Below, one piece after another: positions 9,648 to 19,231 of a stretch of 64,000 nt of DNA (positions are counted from its first letter, which is position 1; every line of letters starts with the position of its first letter). A model generated the notes under the pieces. It saw only the letters and a list, made by a program, of their open reading frames with translations. It had not been told where the DNA came from and made no database searches. Source of the DNA: Haemophilus haemolyticus (GTDB lineage Bacteria; Pseudomonadota; Gammaproteobacteria; Enterobacterales; Pasteurellaceae); NCBI RefSeq assembly GCF_001679045.1, contig NZ_LYCK01000012.1, positions 398,549 to 462,548 on the forward strand. Direction: 5' to 3'. Position numbers and translations under genes: made by a program.

Positions 9648-10661
9648 TTAGCCACCAATAGAAGCCAAATGGTTTCTTACGCCACTATCGCCAACATGTA
9701 AGTAATGATGCTCACGTTTACCTTGAAGTGCGGCAAAAATACGAGCCTGTAAAATATCCTGCTGTTCATGGGATTGCAATAAATCACGTAATTCAATACC
9801 TTCTTCGCCAAATAAACAAAGATGAAGTTTGCCCTTCGCTGACACTCTGAGACGATTACAGCTTGCACAGAAATTCTTCTCATAAGGCATAATTAAGCCA
9901 ATTTCGCCTGCATAATCAGGATGTGTAAAGACTTTTGCAGGGCCATCCGTGTGGGATTTATGCTGTAATGTCCAACCATTTTTCAGCAATTTATCCGCTA
10001 AGACTTGCCCAGAAAGATGGTGTTTATCAAAGAAACTATCCATTTCGCCCGTTTGCATGAGTTCAATAAAACGCATTTGAATCGGGCGATCTTTCACCCA
10101 AGTAAGGAATTGTTCAAACTCTTTATCATTCAAATTTTTCATCAAAACTGAATTAACTTTAACTTTGTTGTAGCCCACCTCAAATGCACGATCGATACCA
10201 CGCATCACGTCATCAAATTTATTAATGCCTGTAATTTGATGGAACATTTTTGGATCTAAGCTATCAACACTGACGTTAATAGACGTAATCCCTGCTTTCT
10301 TCCAATCAGCCACATCTTTTGCCATTCGATAGCCGTTTGTCGTAACGGCTAATTGACGAATGCCATCAATGTTAGCGATGCTTTCTGCAATAGAAATAAA
10401 ATCTTTGCGTAAAGTCGGTTCGCCACCCGTTAAACGGATCTTTTCGGTGCCCATTTCAGCAAATGCTTGAGCAAGATGGGTAATTTCTTTTAAGGTTAAG
10501 AAACTTGGTTTGTTAGCTTCGGGTTGATAACCATCAGGTAAACAATAGGTACAACGGAAATTGCACTGATCGGTAATCGACAGTCGTAGATAGTAATATT
10601 GGCGTTGAAAAGGATCGACTAAGCGAGACTCTCCTACGTTTTTAATAGGAATGGATTGCAT
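9648..10661 (-). CDS. moaA: GTP 3',8-cyclase MoaA (radical SAM)
   Basis: Radical-SAM enzyme that rearranges GTP to 3',8-cyclo-7,8-dihydro-GTP. The 337-residue protein has the N-terminal cluster motif CNFRCTYC (Cys33, 37, 40) and the C-terminal substrate-binding cluster CASCNRLR...LHLCLFG. It ends in the Gly-Gly needed for function (ASIGG). It is the first gene of moaACDE and is preceded by a structured leader that looks like the molybdenum-cofactor riboswitch, so transcription or translation should fall when cofactor is plentiful. Confidence 0.97.
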   Translation of the reverse strand: MQSIPIKNVGESRLVDPFQRQYYYLRLSITDQCNFRCTYCLPDGYQPEANKPSFLTLKEITHLAQAFAEMGTEKIRLTGGEPTLRKDFISIAESIANIDGIRQLAVTTNGYRMAKDVADWKKAGITSINVSVDSLDPKMFHQITGINKFDDVMRGIDRAFEVGYNKVKVNSVLMKNLNDKEFEQFLTWVKDRPIQMRFIELMQTGEMDSFFDKHHLSGQVLADKLLKNGWTLQHKSHTDGPAKVFTHPDYAGEIGLIMPYEKNFCASCNRLRVSAKGKLHLCLFGEEGIELRDLLQSHEQQDILQARIFAALQGKREHHYLHVGDSGVRNHLASIGG

Positions 10662-10681
10662 TTTACACCTTTCTAAATACG

Positions 10682-10780
10682 GAGAGGATAAACCGTTTCC
10701 AGCGTATCCCTGAATAACACACGGCGTTATTGGCTTGTCGCCGTATTTCTATGAAACTTAGGCTAAACAAGCTCGGAGTT
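10682..10780 (-). ncRNA. Molybdenum-cofactor (Moco) riboswitch-like leader of moaA
   Basis: The minus strand upstream of moaA contains CTCCGAGC and GCCTAAGTTTC, then a CGGCG...CGCCG hairpin, a GGAAACGG element, and a final hairpin ACGG...CCGT close to the moaA ribosome site. These parts, in this order and position, resemble the Moco RNA motif known upstream of moaA in enterobacteria and Haemophilus. I did not fold it by computer. A covariance-model search with the Rfam Moco model would settle it. Confidence 0.7.
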
Positions 10781-10804
10781 ATGCGTTAAATTTAATTTGT
10801 CGTC

Positions 10805-10834
10805 ATTCTAAAAGATTTCACTTCATAAACACAA
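10805..10834 (-). promoter_or_regulatory. Possible moaA promoter
   Basis: TAGAAT (-10, 10805-10810) and a weak TTGTGT (-35, 10829-10834) are 18 bp apart on the minus strand. Transcription would begin just upstream of the riboswitch-like leader. The remaining gap to ytfE holds a 15-nt palindrome (10834-10848) and the FNR-like site, and no gene. Confidence 0.4.
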
Positions 10835-10991
10835 TCAATAATATTGATGAAAATCAGTATTTTCCTAAATTCTTAAAAATCAATTATATAAAAAAATACA
10901 TAATGAATATGAGACTGGCTCATTAGTGATAATTAATCCTATTTATATAAATAACCATAAATTTTTAGCTGATTATTATGAGGTATTTTTA

Positions 10992-11005
10992 TTGATTTAA
11001 ATCAT
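10992..11005 (+). promoter_or_regulatory. FNR-like site upstream of ytfE/dnrN
   Basis: TTGATTTAAATCAT matches the FNR consensus TTGATNNNNATCAA except for the last base. It is about 100 bp upstream of the ytfE start. FNR control of ytfE has been reported in H. influenzae, which supports the site. Confidence 0.6.
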
Positions 11006-11105
11006 AATTTAATCAATAAATAAATCTCTCTACTTTTCATAATCAGAAAAATATCCTACTATTTTTATCGGATTTATTTTTACTTAATCAATATAGGAGT
11101 GATTT

Positions 11106-11777
11106 ATGTCTTTTGCCCAACAAAAACTTAGCGAACTCGCTGTTTCAATTCCAGGTGCAACTAAAATTTTTCGTGAATATGATTTAGATTTTTGCTGTGG
11201 AGGTTCTGTATTATTAGAAGTCGCAGCGCAACAAAAGAATCTTAACCTTGCTGAAATTGAAAAACGTTTAACTGATTTACAACAAAGTAAAGCAGAAAAT
11301 AATGATAAAGATTGGACTTCGGCATCTTATGCAGAGATGATCGATCACATTATTACTCGTTTTCATAATCGCCATCGTGAACAACTCCCAGAATTAATTA
11401 CATTGGCGGAGAAAGTAGAAAATGTACATGGTGATCGTGATGACTGCCCTGTCGGCGTAGCGGCACAATTAGAAAAAATTTATGCTGAACTTAGCCAGCA
11501 TTTAATGAAAGAAGAACAAATTTTGTTCCCAATGATCAAAATGGGGAATTATGCTATGGCCTCAATGCCAATTCGTGTAATGGAAATGGAACACGATGAA
11601 GCAGGACAAGATGTGGAAGTGATCAAATCACTTACTAATAACTGCACGCCACCTGCAGATGCTTGTTTCAGTTGGAAAGCCTTATATAGCGGTATTAATG
11701 AATTTATTGATGATTTAATGCACCATATTCATTTGGAAAATAATATTTTATTTCCACGTGTATTAAACGAAAAATAA
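11106..11777 (+). CDS. ytfE: Iron-sulfur cluster repair di-iron protein (RIC family, YtfE/DnrN/ScdA)
   Basis: Cytosolic di-iron hemerythrin-like protein that helps repair Fe-S clusters damaged by nitric oxide or peroxide. The 223-residue protein has the N-terminal ScdA-type segment ATKIFREYDLDFCCGG. A hemerythrin domain follows with metal-ligand histidines in IDHIITRFHNRH, the HLMKEEQILFP motif, MEHDEAG and HHIHLENNILFPRV. The ATG at 11106 follows AGGAG. An FNR-like site upstream and the known family role point to induction under anaerobic or nitrosative stress. Confidence 0.94.
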   Translation: MSFAQQKLSELAVSIPGATKIFREYDLDFCCGGSVLLEVAAQQKNLNLAEIEKRLTDLQQSKAENNDKDWTSASYAEMIDHIITRFHNRHREQLPELITLAEKVENVHGDRDDCPVGVAAQLEKIYAELSQHLMKEEQILFPMIKMGNYAMASMPIRVMEMEHDEAGQDVEVIKSLTNNCTPPADACFSWKALYSGINEFIDDLMHHIHLENNILFPRVLNEK

Positions 11778-11797
11778 TTCATACTCATCAAAAAATA

Positions 11798-11839
11798 ACC
11801 GCACTTTAATCTATTCCGAAAAATAAACTAAAGTGCGGT
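11798..11839. terminator. Shared terminator between ytfE and rnpB
   Basis: ACCGCACTTTA (11798-11808) and TAAAGTGCGGT (11829-11839) form an inverted uptake-signal pair between two convergent genes. Leftward it is followed by TTATTTTTT, a good U-run for rnpB. The rightward U-run is poor. Confidence 0.7.
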
Positions 11840-11852
11840 CATTTCCACAAAA

Positions 11853-12229
<377 letters not shown>

Positions 12230-12235
12230 GCGCGT

Positions 12236-12264
12236 AGTATAGGGGCAATCATTAGTGCGGTCAA
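12236..12264 (-). promoter_or_regulatory. rnpB promoter
   Basis: TTGACC (-35, 12259-12264) and TATACT (-10, 12236-12241) on the minus strand have the ideal 17-bp spacing. The -10 is 6 bp from the inferred 5' end of rnpB. An uptake-signal core (agtgcggt, 12254-12261) overlaps the -35 hexamer. Confidence 0.85.
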
Positions 12265-12389
12265 TAAAATCCCCAATTTTTGAATATTGCTCATCAATCT
12301 TATAAACAATAATGCCTAATTTTTCATTCGTATTTTTTTATGATTCCGCTAAAATAACGCCAATTTCAACCGCTCTTTTAGGAAGAAGA

Positions 12390-13325
12390 ATGAACTATCT
12401 AAAAATTGCACAGGATTCCCTTTCAGTGGAAAGTAACGCACTTTTGCAACTCAGCCAGAGTTTAGGCGAGGATTTTAATCAAGTCGTCGATTTAATCCTT
12501 GCTTGCGAAGGACGATTAGTCATCGGCGGGATAGGGAAATCTGGTTTAATCGGTAAAAAAATGGTGGCTACATTTGCCTCTACGGGCACACCAAGTTTCT
12601 TTTTACATCCGACGGAAGCCTTCCACGGTGATTTAGGTATGTTGAAACCAATTGATATCGTGATGTTAATTTCCTATAGCGGTGAAACCGATGATGTCAA
12701 CAAACTGATTCCAAGTTTAAAAAATTTTGGTAATAAAATTATTGCCGTGACGAGTAACAAAAATTCCACGCTCGCACGCCATGCAGATTATGTTTTAGAC
12801 ATTACTGTTGAGCGAGAGGTGTGTCCGAATAATCTTGCACCAACAACATCCGCACTTGTAACGCTGGCACTTGGCGATGCACTCGCCGTATCACTTATTA
12901 CGGCACGCAATTTCCAACCAGCTGACTTTGCTAAATTCCATCCAGGTGGCAGTCTTGGTCGTCGTTTATTATGTAAAGTGAAAGATCAAATGCAAACTCG
13001 CCTACCAACAATTTTACCGACCACCAATTTTACTGACTGCCTCACAGTCATGAATGAAGGGCGAATGGGCGTTGCCTTAGTGATGGAAAACGAGCAACTT
13101 AAAGGCATTATCACAGATGGCGATATTCGCCGCGCGCTTACAGCCAATGGTGCAGAAACGCTGAATAAAACAGCCAAAGATTTTATGACAAGTTCACCAA
13201 AAACTATTCATCAAGACGAATTTTTATCCAAAGCAGAAGACTTTATGAAAGCGAAAAAAATTCACTCGCTAGTCGTTGTTAATGATAAAAATCACGTAGT
13301 GGGTTTAGTGGAATTTTCAAGCTAA
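12390..13325 (+). CDS. kdsD: Arabinose-5-phosphate isomerase (KdsD/KpsF)
   Basis: Converts ribulose-5-phosphate to arabinose-5-phosphate, the precursor of Kdo for lipooligosaccharide. The ATG at 12390 follows AGGAAG and gives 311 residues; an in-frame ATG 78 bp upstream adds an unrelated leader. The SIS domain (about 40-170) shows GIGKSGLIGKK and SYSGETDDVN. LAPTTSALVTLALGDALA and HPGGSLGRRLL follow. Two CBS domains fill the C-terminal third (VMNEGRMGVALV, GLVEFSS). kdsC starts 9 bp downstream, so the two consecutive-pathway enzymes are co-transcribed. Confidence 0.96.
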   Translation: MNYLKIAQDSLSVESNALLQLSQSLGEDFNQVVDLILACEGRLVIGGIGKSGLIGKKMVATFASTGTPSFFLHPTEAFHGDLGMLKPIDIVMLISYSGETDDVNKLIPSLKNFGNKIIAVTSNKNSTLARHADYVLDITVEREVCPNNLAPTTSALVTLALGDALAVSLITARNFQPADFAKFHPGGSLGRRLLCKVKDQMQTRLPTILPTTNFTDCLTVMNEGRMGVALVMENEQLKGIITDGDIRRALTANGAETLNKTAKDFMTSSPKTIHQDEFLSKAEDFMKAKKIHSLVVVNDKNHVVGLVEFSS

Positions 13326-13334
13326 GGAATCCCA

Positions 13335-13877
13335 ATGCAACAAAAATTAGAAAACATTAAATTTGTCATTACTGATGTAGACGGCGTACTCACCGATGGA
13401 CAACTCCATTATGATGCCAATGGTGAAGCCATCAAAAGCTTTCATGTACGAGATGGTTTAGGCATAAAAATGCTGATGGATGCGGATATTCAAGTGGCAG
13501 TGCTTTCTGGTCGCGACTCCCCTATTTTACGTCGTCGCATTGCCGATCTTGGTATTAAATTATTCTTTCTTGGCAAACTTGAAAAAGAAACGGCTTGTTT
13601 TGAACTCATGAAACAAGCAGGCGTCACCGCCGAGCAAACCGCTTATATTGGCGATGATAGCGTAGATCTTCCCGCCTTTGCAGCGTGTGGAACTTCTTTT
13701 GCTGTGGCTGATGCCCCTATTTATGTGAAGAATGCCGTTGATCATATACTTTCTACCAATGGCGGCAAAGGTGCCTTCCGAGAAATGTCCGACATGATTT
13801 TACTGGCACAGGGAAAATCTTCTGTGTTTGATAGTGCTCAAGGTTTCCTAAAATCAGTGAAAAACATGGGACAGTAA
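13335..13877 (+). CDS. kdsC: 3-deoxy-D-manno-octulosonate 8-phosphate phosphatase
   Basis: HAD-family phosphatase that makes free Kdo from Kdo-8-phosphate. The 180-residue protein has the catalytic VITDVDGVLTDGQLHYD near the N terminus, VLSGRDSPILRRR (motif II Ser), the motif III region LGKLEKE, and YIGDDSVDLPAF (motif IV). It is a short HAD protein without a cap domain and works as a tetramer in known relatives. It ends before an uptake-signal hairpin. Confidence 0.96.
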   Translation: MQQKLENIKFVITDVDGVLTDGQLHYDANGEAIKSFHVRDGLGIKMLMDADIQVAVLSGRDSPILRRRIADLGIKLFFLGKLEKETACFELMKQAGVTAEQTAYIGDDSVDLPAFAACGTSFAVADAPIYVKNAVDHILSTNGGKGAFREMSDMILLAQGKSSVFDSAQGFLKSVKNMGQ

Positions 13878-13913
13878 TAACTCATTCGTCAGTGTTATTG
13901 CTTAATAAAAAAT

Positions 13914-13969
13914 AAAGTGCGGTTAATTTTCAAGGTGTTTTAAAATCTCTCAAAAATCAACCGCACTTT
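13914..13969. terminator. Terminator hairpin between kdsC and yccS-like gene
   Basis: AAAGTGCGGTT (13914-13924) and AACCGCACTTT (13959-13969) are an inverted uptake-signal pair with a 34-nt loop between convergent genes. Confidence 0.6.
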
Positions 13970-13994
13970 TATATTTATAACGATCCCATACTCT

Positions 13995-16130
13995 TTAACA
14001 AGATTCTTTCCTAAAATACTCATAGAACTGCGGTAAGAGTTGCGTAATCAAATTTAATTGCTGATACGGTAAACTAAAGACGGCTCGTTCTTCTGCGGTC
14101 ATCTCTTGTTTTTCTAATTCTTTTAAATATGTTTCAATACGTTCTTGCTGTTGGTTAAAAATAGCTTCGGGTATTTCTTCAATGTGTTCTAAGGTATAGA
14201 TAATTTTCTTTGCCACGGGATAAAAACCAGATAAAAACTGTGCGGTCTGTTGCAAATTTTTCATTCTGTCGCGATAAGCGCCAAGGGCCGAAATATAGCT
14301 TAATAGAGAATAATTAAGCTTGAGCAAATCAAAACCTTTCTGTAAATATGCCTTATATTTCACTGGCTCATTATTCATATTAGAAAGTGTTGTACTCAGT
14401 GCGGCAGCATATTGATGCGCATTACGACGTGCTATGCGATATTTAAGATCGTCACTTTTACCAAATTGCAATTGGCTAATAATATGCAATAAATATACCG
14501 CATCACTACGCAATGCTTGATGGCTCACTTTATCAAGTTGCAAATATTTCCAATCTGGCCATAAGTAAGATACTGCAAACCATGAAATCGCCGCACCAAG
14601 TAAAGTATCGAGTAAACGTGGCATTAACGCAGCTGCCGTATCAAATCCCATGACATCAAAACTCAGCAAAACTTGTAGTGTGATGAAAAAGGTTGAAAAA
14701 CTATAATTATTACTACGGAAGAAAAAGAACAATGTACTTGTAAGCACCACAAGACCCAGTTTTAATTCTAAGGTTGGATTTAAATAAGGTAATAGAGACC
14801 CTACCACTACACCTAATATCGTGCCAATAATGCGCTGGCGTAAACGTACTTTAGTTGCAGAATAGTTTGGCTGACACACAAATACAGTGGTCAATAAAAT
14901 CCAATAACCAAGATTAAATTGGAAAAATTCAACAATTGCACAGCACAGAAATACCACAATAGATAATCGTACCGCATGTCGGAACAACGGTGACTCAAAA
15001 GTAAAATGGCTAAAAATCACTGCACTTATATTTTTTAACCCAGTGATTTGTTCCGTATGAATTTGAGCTAATTGTTCTGTATCCATCATTTCTTGTGCCA
15101 ATTGGCGAAGTTGCCAGTTGATACTTTGTAAATTATCTAACAAGGTTTGAATATCAATCAGTTCATCTTGATCATTGAGATGTTGCACTCGATATAGATC
15201 AAAGGAATGCAAGGTGCCTAAAAGTGCACGTTCGACACGTTCATTAAAATGATAAGGTTTATTTTCACGCAAACTCGCGGTAATTTCTTTACACGATTGT
15301 GCTTGTAGCTCTAACAAACGTTGAATACGGAAAATCAAATCTGTATTTTTTAGTTTTTCTGTTATTTGTTGATAATCAAAATGCGTAGAATTGGCGCGCT
15401 CATGAATGTCTTGCGCGGCAAAATAGTAACGTAACATTCTCTGGGTACGAGGATGGCGATGTTGCCCTCTAATACGGTAAAAAAGTGCAGTGCGCACGAT
15501 ATTAAATGCCACGACAACATTCGCATTTTTCATCGCGAAATTAAGATGTTTTTTTTCAATCTCAGCCACTTCGTCAGGATCAAAAAAACAGGATTTGGTA
15601 TCTAAATATTCACCCAATGCACAAAACGCTTTAGCGACACTTTCTTGCACGGGACGATTTGGGAAAAACAGGTAAACAATCAGAGTCACCACGCTATACA
15701 GCAAGGTACCGCATAAAATCATTACGGGATTAATAAACCATACATTTCCTTCTGGCACATAAGTCAATGTGGTATAAAGAGCAACCACTAATGAACCAAA
15801 AGCAATCGTGCTATAACGCTGCCCCACGGCGCCAATCATGGTGAAAATAAATGTCAGCACCGTCATTAACACAATATATTGGATAGGCTTACCGATATGT
15901 AGCTGCACAATAAAGGATGAAATAGAAAAAGCAATGAGCGTGAAAAATACGTTTTTCAATCGTCCAGTTAAACGGTTATCCAAATCCACCAAACCACCTG
16001 CAATGATCCCTAGAATCAAAGGCATTGATTGCGAAGAAATATCAAAAGCCCATATTCCCACTGCCGCAATATTTACAGCAATAAAAACAGGAATCGTAGC
16101 GATTACTTTGGCATTTAACCGAATATTCAT
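13995..16130 (-). CDS. yccS: YccS-like inner-membrane protein (FUSC/aromatic acid exporter-like family)
   Basis: Integral membrane protein of 711 residues. The pattern is duplicated: a hydrophobic block of about six segments in the first 160 residues, a long soluble middle region, a second hydrophobic block around residues 385-520 (VFLCCAIVEFFQF, YWILLTTVFVCQPNYSATKVRLRQRIIGTILG) and a soluble tail. The PNYSAT...R.RIIGT.LG stretch is the family signature. Relatives include E. coli YccS/YhfK and aromatic-acid efflux proteins; the substrate here is unknown. It is transcribed toward kdsC, with the yccT-like gene upstream. Confidence 0.85.
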   Translation of the reverse strand: MNIRLNAKVIATIPVFIAVNIAAVGIWAFDISSQSMPLILGIIAGGLVDLDNRLTGRLKNVFFTLIAFSISSFIVQLHIGKPIQYIVLMTVLTFIFTMIGAVGQRYSTIAFGSLVVALYTTLTYVPEGNVWFINPVMILCGTLLYSVVTLIVYLFFPNRPVQESVAKAFCALGEYLDTKSCFFDPDEVAEIEKKHLNFAMKNANVVVAFNIVRTALFYRIRGQHRHPRTQRMLRYYFAAQDIHERANSTHFDYQQITEKLKNTDLIFRIQRLLELQAQSCKEITASLRENKPYHFNERVERALLGTLHSFDLYRVQHLNDQDELIDIQTLLDNLQSINWQLRQLAQEMMDTEQLAQIHTEQITGLKNISAVIFSHFTFESPLFRHAVRLSIVVFLCCAIVEFFQFNLGYWILLTTVFVCQPNYSATKVRLRQRIIGTILGVVVGSLLPYLNPTLELKLGLVVLTSTLFFFFRSNNYSFSTFFITLQVLLSFDVMGFDTAAALMPRLLDTLLGAAISWFAVSYLWPDWKYLQLDKVSHQALRSDAVYLLHIISQLQFGKSDDLKYRIARRNAHQYAAALSTTLSNMNNEPVKYKAYLQKGFDLLKLNYSLLSYISALGAYRDRMKNLQQTAQFLSGFYPVAKKIIYTLEHIEEIPEAIFNQQQERIETYLKELEKQEMTAEERAVFSLPYQQLNLITQLLPQFYEYFRKESC

Positions 16131-16197
16131 TTCAAATCCTTATCAAAATAGAAAAGTGAGCAACAAGGCTCACTTTTTATTGTATGAAGTGCAGTAA

Positions 16198-16866
16198 TTA
16201 TTTATGGGATTTTGCCCAATTTAAGAAACGTGTCTGAGTTTCTTTATCAGCTTGTTGGAACCAATATTGGAGCTGTTGCTCTGCAACGTTTTCACCTTGA
16301 ACAACCACTTTACCTTTATTCGCTTTTGCATTACTTGCTGGAGTAGCGACCATTGGGCTAGCAGCTGTGGTTGCAGCAAATGCAGCAACAGATGCGATTG
16401 CACCAGACGCATTATATTCAGCAAGATCATTCACCACATTAGCACTTGGGAATAAACCTTCTTGTTTTAACACATCCACTTTTGCTGAAAGCGTATTGCC
16501 TGATTTTGTTTTCACGCTAATACTTGGCATCTCATTGAATTTATCACCTTCAGAACGACCACGAATAGCTGGCGCCGAAATAACAAGATCCTCTGCATTG
16601 CCTTGGAATGTCACGATTACTGGGTTAGATTCAAAAAGGGTTTGGCTAGATCCAGAACCAATAATTTCACTTAAACGAACAACAACCTGATGGTTTTGGG
16701 TGTCATTCACAGCAAAGGTTTTAGCATCCTTCGCAAGAGATTTAGATGCCTTTTGACCATCAATGGCTAAAAGCTCAAGGTTAGATGAAGTAGAAACCAT
16801 GCCAGCAAAAGTCGCTGTGCTAGCACATAATGTTGCAAGACCTAATACAACAGCACGTAATTTCAT
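16198..16866 (-). CDS. yccT: YccT-like secreted protein (DUF2057)
   Basis: Small exported protein of 222 residues with a clear signal peptide (MKLRAVVLGLATLCASTATFAG). The family pattern follows: NLELLAIDGQKASKS early, VVVRLSEIIG, and the C-terminal LQYWFQQADKETQTRFLNWA. The E. coli relative YccT (CsgI) has been reported to limit curli assembly; Haemophilus has no curli in this window, so the role here is open. An Ala-rich stretch of low complexity lies around residues 150-175. It lies 67 bp upstream of the yccS-like gene on the same strand. Confidence 0.75.
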   Translation of the reverse strand: MKLRAVVLGLATLCASTATFAGMVSTSSNLELLAIDGQKASKSLAKDAKTFAVNDTQNHQVVVRLSEIIGSGSSQTLFESNPVIVTFQGNAEDLVISAPAIRGRSEGDKFNEMPSISVKTKSGNTLSAKVDVLKQEGLFPSANVVNDLAEYNASGAIASVAAFAATTAASPMVATPASNAKANKGKVVVQGENVAEQQLQYWFQQADKETQTRFLNWAKSHK

Positions 16867-17073
16867 AATTACTCCTTTTTATAAATGAAAATGAAATCGT
16901 TCCTTATGCTATGCTAAATCAGCAGAAATGAAAATAAAAAAAGTGAGAATTAGTTTAAAAAATCTTTGTTGTAATAGCACAAATAATCACAATATTTTAT
17001 CATGTTAATGCCTAGACTAGTCACGACTAGTACCAAGCACAATGTAATCTATAAAATATCAATAGGAGTAACA

Positions 17074-18135
17074 ATGTTAAACGATATTTTAACTGGCTAT
17101 GGAATTTTCATTCTGGAAATTCTAACAATTTTATTACTCATTCTTGCTATTGTTGGTTTGGTGATTTCTTATCGTCAACATAACAAATCTAAAATAGGGG
17201 AATTAGAAATTAAAGATTTATCTGAAGAATTTGATCATCAAGTTCGTGTGTTGCGTGATTTTAATCTTTCAGAAGAAGAACTAAAACAGCAAGCTAAAGC
17301 AGAGAAAAAAGCTGAAAAACAAAAGGCTAAAAAACGTAAAGAAAAATTAAAAAAAGGTGAAACCTTAGATGACGAAAAGAAAAGCTGTGTGTATGTCTTA
17401 GATTTTCATGGTGATATTTCAGCGTCAGAAACGACCGCACTTCGAGAAGAAATTTCAGCAATCTTAAATGTAGCAACACCAGAAGACGAAGTATTATTAC
17501 GTTTAGAAAGCCCCGGCGGTATTGTTCATGATTATGGGTTTGCAGCCTCTCAGTTGTCTCGTTTGAAACAAAAAGGCATAAAATTAACCATCGCTGTAGA
17601 TAAGGTTGCAGCAAGTGGCGGTTATATGATGGCTTGTGTAGCAGATAAAATTGTATCTGCGCCTTTTGCTGTTATTGGTTCTATCGGCGTCGTAGCACAA
17701 ATTCCAAACGTTCATCGTTTATTGAAAAAATATGATGTTGATGTAGATGTGATGACTGCGGGTGAGTTTAAACGCACAGTAACTGTATTAGGTGAGAATA
17801 CCGAAAAAGGTAAACAAAAATTTCAACAAGAGTTGGAAGAAACACATCAATTATTTAAACAATTCGTCTCACAAAATCGCCCTTGTGTAGATATTGATAA
17901 AATTGCTACTGGGGAACATTGGTTTGGTCAACAAGCAATTGACTTGAAATTAGTCGATGAAATTTCAACCAGTGATGATTTGATTTTGGAGAAAATGAAG
18001 GAAAAAGATGTATTAAGTGTGAAGTATCGCTTGAAAAAATCCTTAATAAAAAAATTAGGTCGTCAAGCTGAAGAAAGTGCGGTAAATATTGTTCATCGTT
18101 ATGCTACAAAGCGAGCAAATGATTTTATACATTAA
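17074..18135 (+). CDS. sohB: Inner-membrane S49 peptidase SohB
   Basis: Signal-peptide-peptidase-like protease of the S49 family, anchored in the inner membrane with its active site in the periplasm. The ATG at 17074 follows AGGAG and gives 353 residues. A membrane segment spans about residues 9-32 (IFILEILTILLLILAIVGLV), followed by a very Lys/Glu-rich linker (about 70-100). The peptidase core has LRLESPGGIVHDYG, VAASGGYMMACVADKI (catalytic Ser) and TAGEFKRTVT (catalytic Lys). An in-frame upstream start adds 24 residues that would spoil the N-terminal anchor. Confidence 0.93.
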   Translation: MLNDILTGYGIFILEILTILLLILAIVGLVISYRQHNKSKIGELEIKDLSEEFDHQVRVLRDFNLSEEELKQQAKAEKKAEKQKAKKRKEKLKKGETLDDEKKSCVYVLDFHGDISASETTALREEISAILNVATPEDEVLLRLESPGGIVHDYGFAASQLSRLKQKGIKLTIAVDKVAASGGYMMACVADKIVSAPFAVIGSIGVVAQIPNVHRLLKKYDVDVDVMTAGEFKRTVTVLGENTEKGKQKFQQELEETHQLFKQFVSQNRPCVDIDKIATGEHWFGQQAIDLKLVDEISTSDDLILEKMKEKDVLSVKYRLKKSLIKKLGRQAEESAVNIVHRYATKRANDFIH

Positions 18136-18314
18136 AAATAGATATCTTTACATTCCTTTACAAAAAAGAGGGCTAATTTACTGATTTTATTATTTACAAG
18201 GCGATTTTTTGCCATTAGTATATGCACCCGAAACTTTAACAGTTTTGTTATATTTTATTCATAAAGTTTAGTTATGCCCTTTATAGGGTTTCTAACAAAT
18301 AAAAGGTAAAGCCA

Positions 18315-19169
18315 ATGAAATTATCTCGTATTTTATTATCAACTGTTGCTATCGCAACTGCTGCTGCTTGTGGCAACTTAAGCAAAGTTACTGACGCAGG
18401 TACTCCAGAGTATAAAGATGTAAATGGTCAACAAGTACCTCAATTAGTATGGCCTAAAATTGACTCAGCAAAATTCAACCATGATGGTAGCCAATTCGGT
18501 ACTTGGCCAAATTGGGATAATGTTCGTATGATTGAAAATGGTATGAACAAAGATCAGATTCGTCAATTAATCGGTGATCCACACTTCACTGAAGGCCTAT
18601 ATGGTGTATCTGAATGGGATTACGTGTTCAACTATCGTGAAGATGGTGCACATAAAGTTTGCCAATACAAAGTATTATTTGATAAAAACCATAATGCACA
18701 AAGCTTCTTCTGGTATCCAAATGGCTGTAACGGTAATTCAGCATTCAATTTAAGTGGTGACTTCTTATTTGACTTCAACAAAGACACTTTAACTGCACAA
18801 GGTAAACAAGTTGTTGATAGCGTAGCATCTCAATTAAAATCTACTGGTGCTAAAGATGTTAAAGTTGCGGGTTACACAGACCGTTTAGGTTCTGATGCTT
18901 ATAACTTAAATCTTTCACAACGTCGTGCTGATCGTGTTAAAGCACGTTTAATTGAAGATGGTGTGAATACTCAAATTACCGCTGTTGGCTACGGTAAAAA
19001 CCCTCAAGTGAAAGCTTGTGATGGTATTCCACATGGTCAAGCATTAAAAGATTGTTTACGCCCTAATCGTCGCGTTGAGATCACTGCTTCTGGTTCTGTA
19101 TTAAAATTACAAGAAGGTGGTCAAGTTAACGGTGGTACTCAAGGTCCAGCAAAACTATATCAAAAATAA
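18315..19169 (+). CDS. OmpA-family envelope protein with N-terminal BamE/SmpA-like domain
   Basis: Probable outer-membrane or periplasmic protein of 284 residues that ties the envelope to peptidoglycan. The signal sequence MKLSRILLSTVAIATAAAC ends in a weak lipobox (AAAC), so it may be a lipoprotein. Residues about 70-140 resemble the BamE/SmpA fold (NGMNKDQIRQLIGDPHFTEG, then EWDYVFNY). Residues about 145-255 form an OmpA C-terminal domain: FDFNKDTL, GYTDRLGSDAYNLNLSQRRA and PNRRVEIT, with the Asp and Arg that bind diaminopimelate. It has its own palindromic terminator. It is distinct from the porin-like OmpP5, as there is no beta-barrel. Confidence 0.85.
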   Translation: MKLSRILLSTVAIATAAACGNLSKVTDAGTPEYKDVNGQQVPQLVWPKIDSAKFNHDGSQFGTWPNWDNVRMIENGMNKDQIRQLIGDPHFTEGLYGVSEWDYVFNYREDGAHKVCQYKVLFDKNHNAQSFFWYPNGCNGNSAFNLSGDFLFDFNKDTLTAQGKQVVDSVASQLKSTGAKDVKVAGYTDRLGSDAYNLNLSQRRADRVKARLIEDGVNTQITAVGYGKNPQVKACDGIPHGQALKDCLRPNRRVEITASGSVLKLQEGGQVNGGTQGPAKLYQK

Positions 19170-19231
19170 TTGATATTGAACTTCAAACAGTACTCTACTC
19201 ACATAAGTTGAGTATTGTTAATCCAAATATT

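Noticed and set aside
10834..10848. Palindrome ATCAATAATATTGAT as a second FNR site
   Set aside because: The half-sites are everted relative to TTGAT-N4-ATCAA, so it does not fit the FNR consensus.
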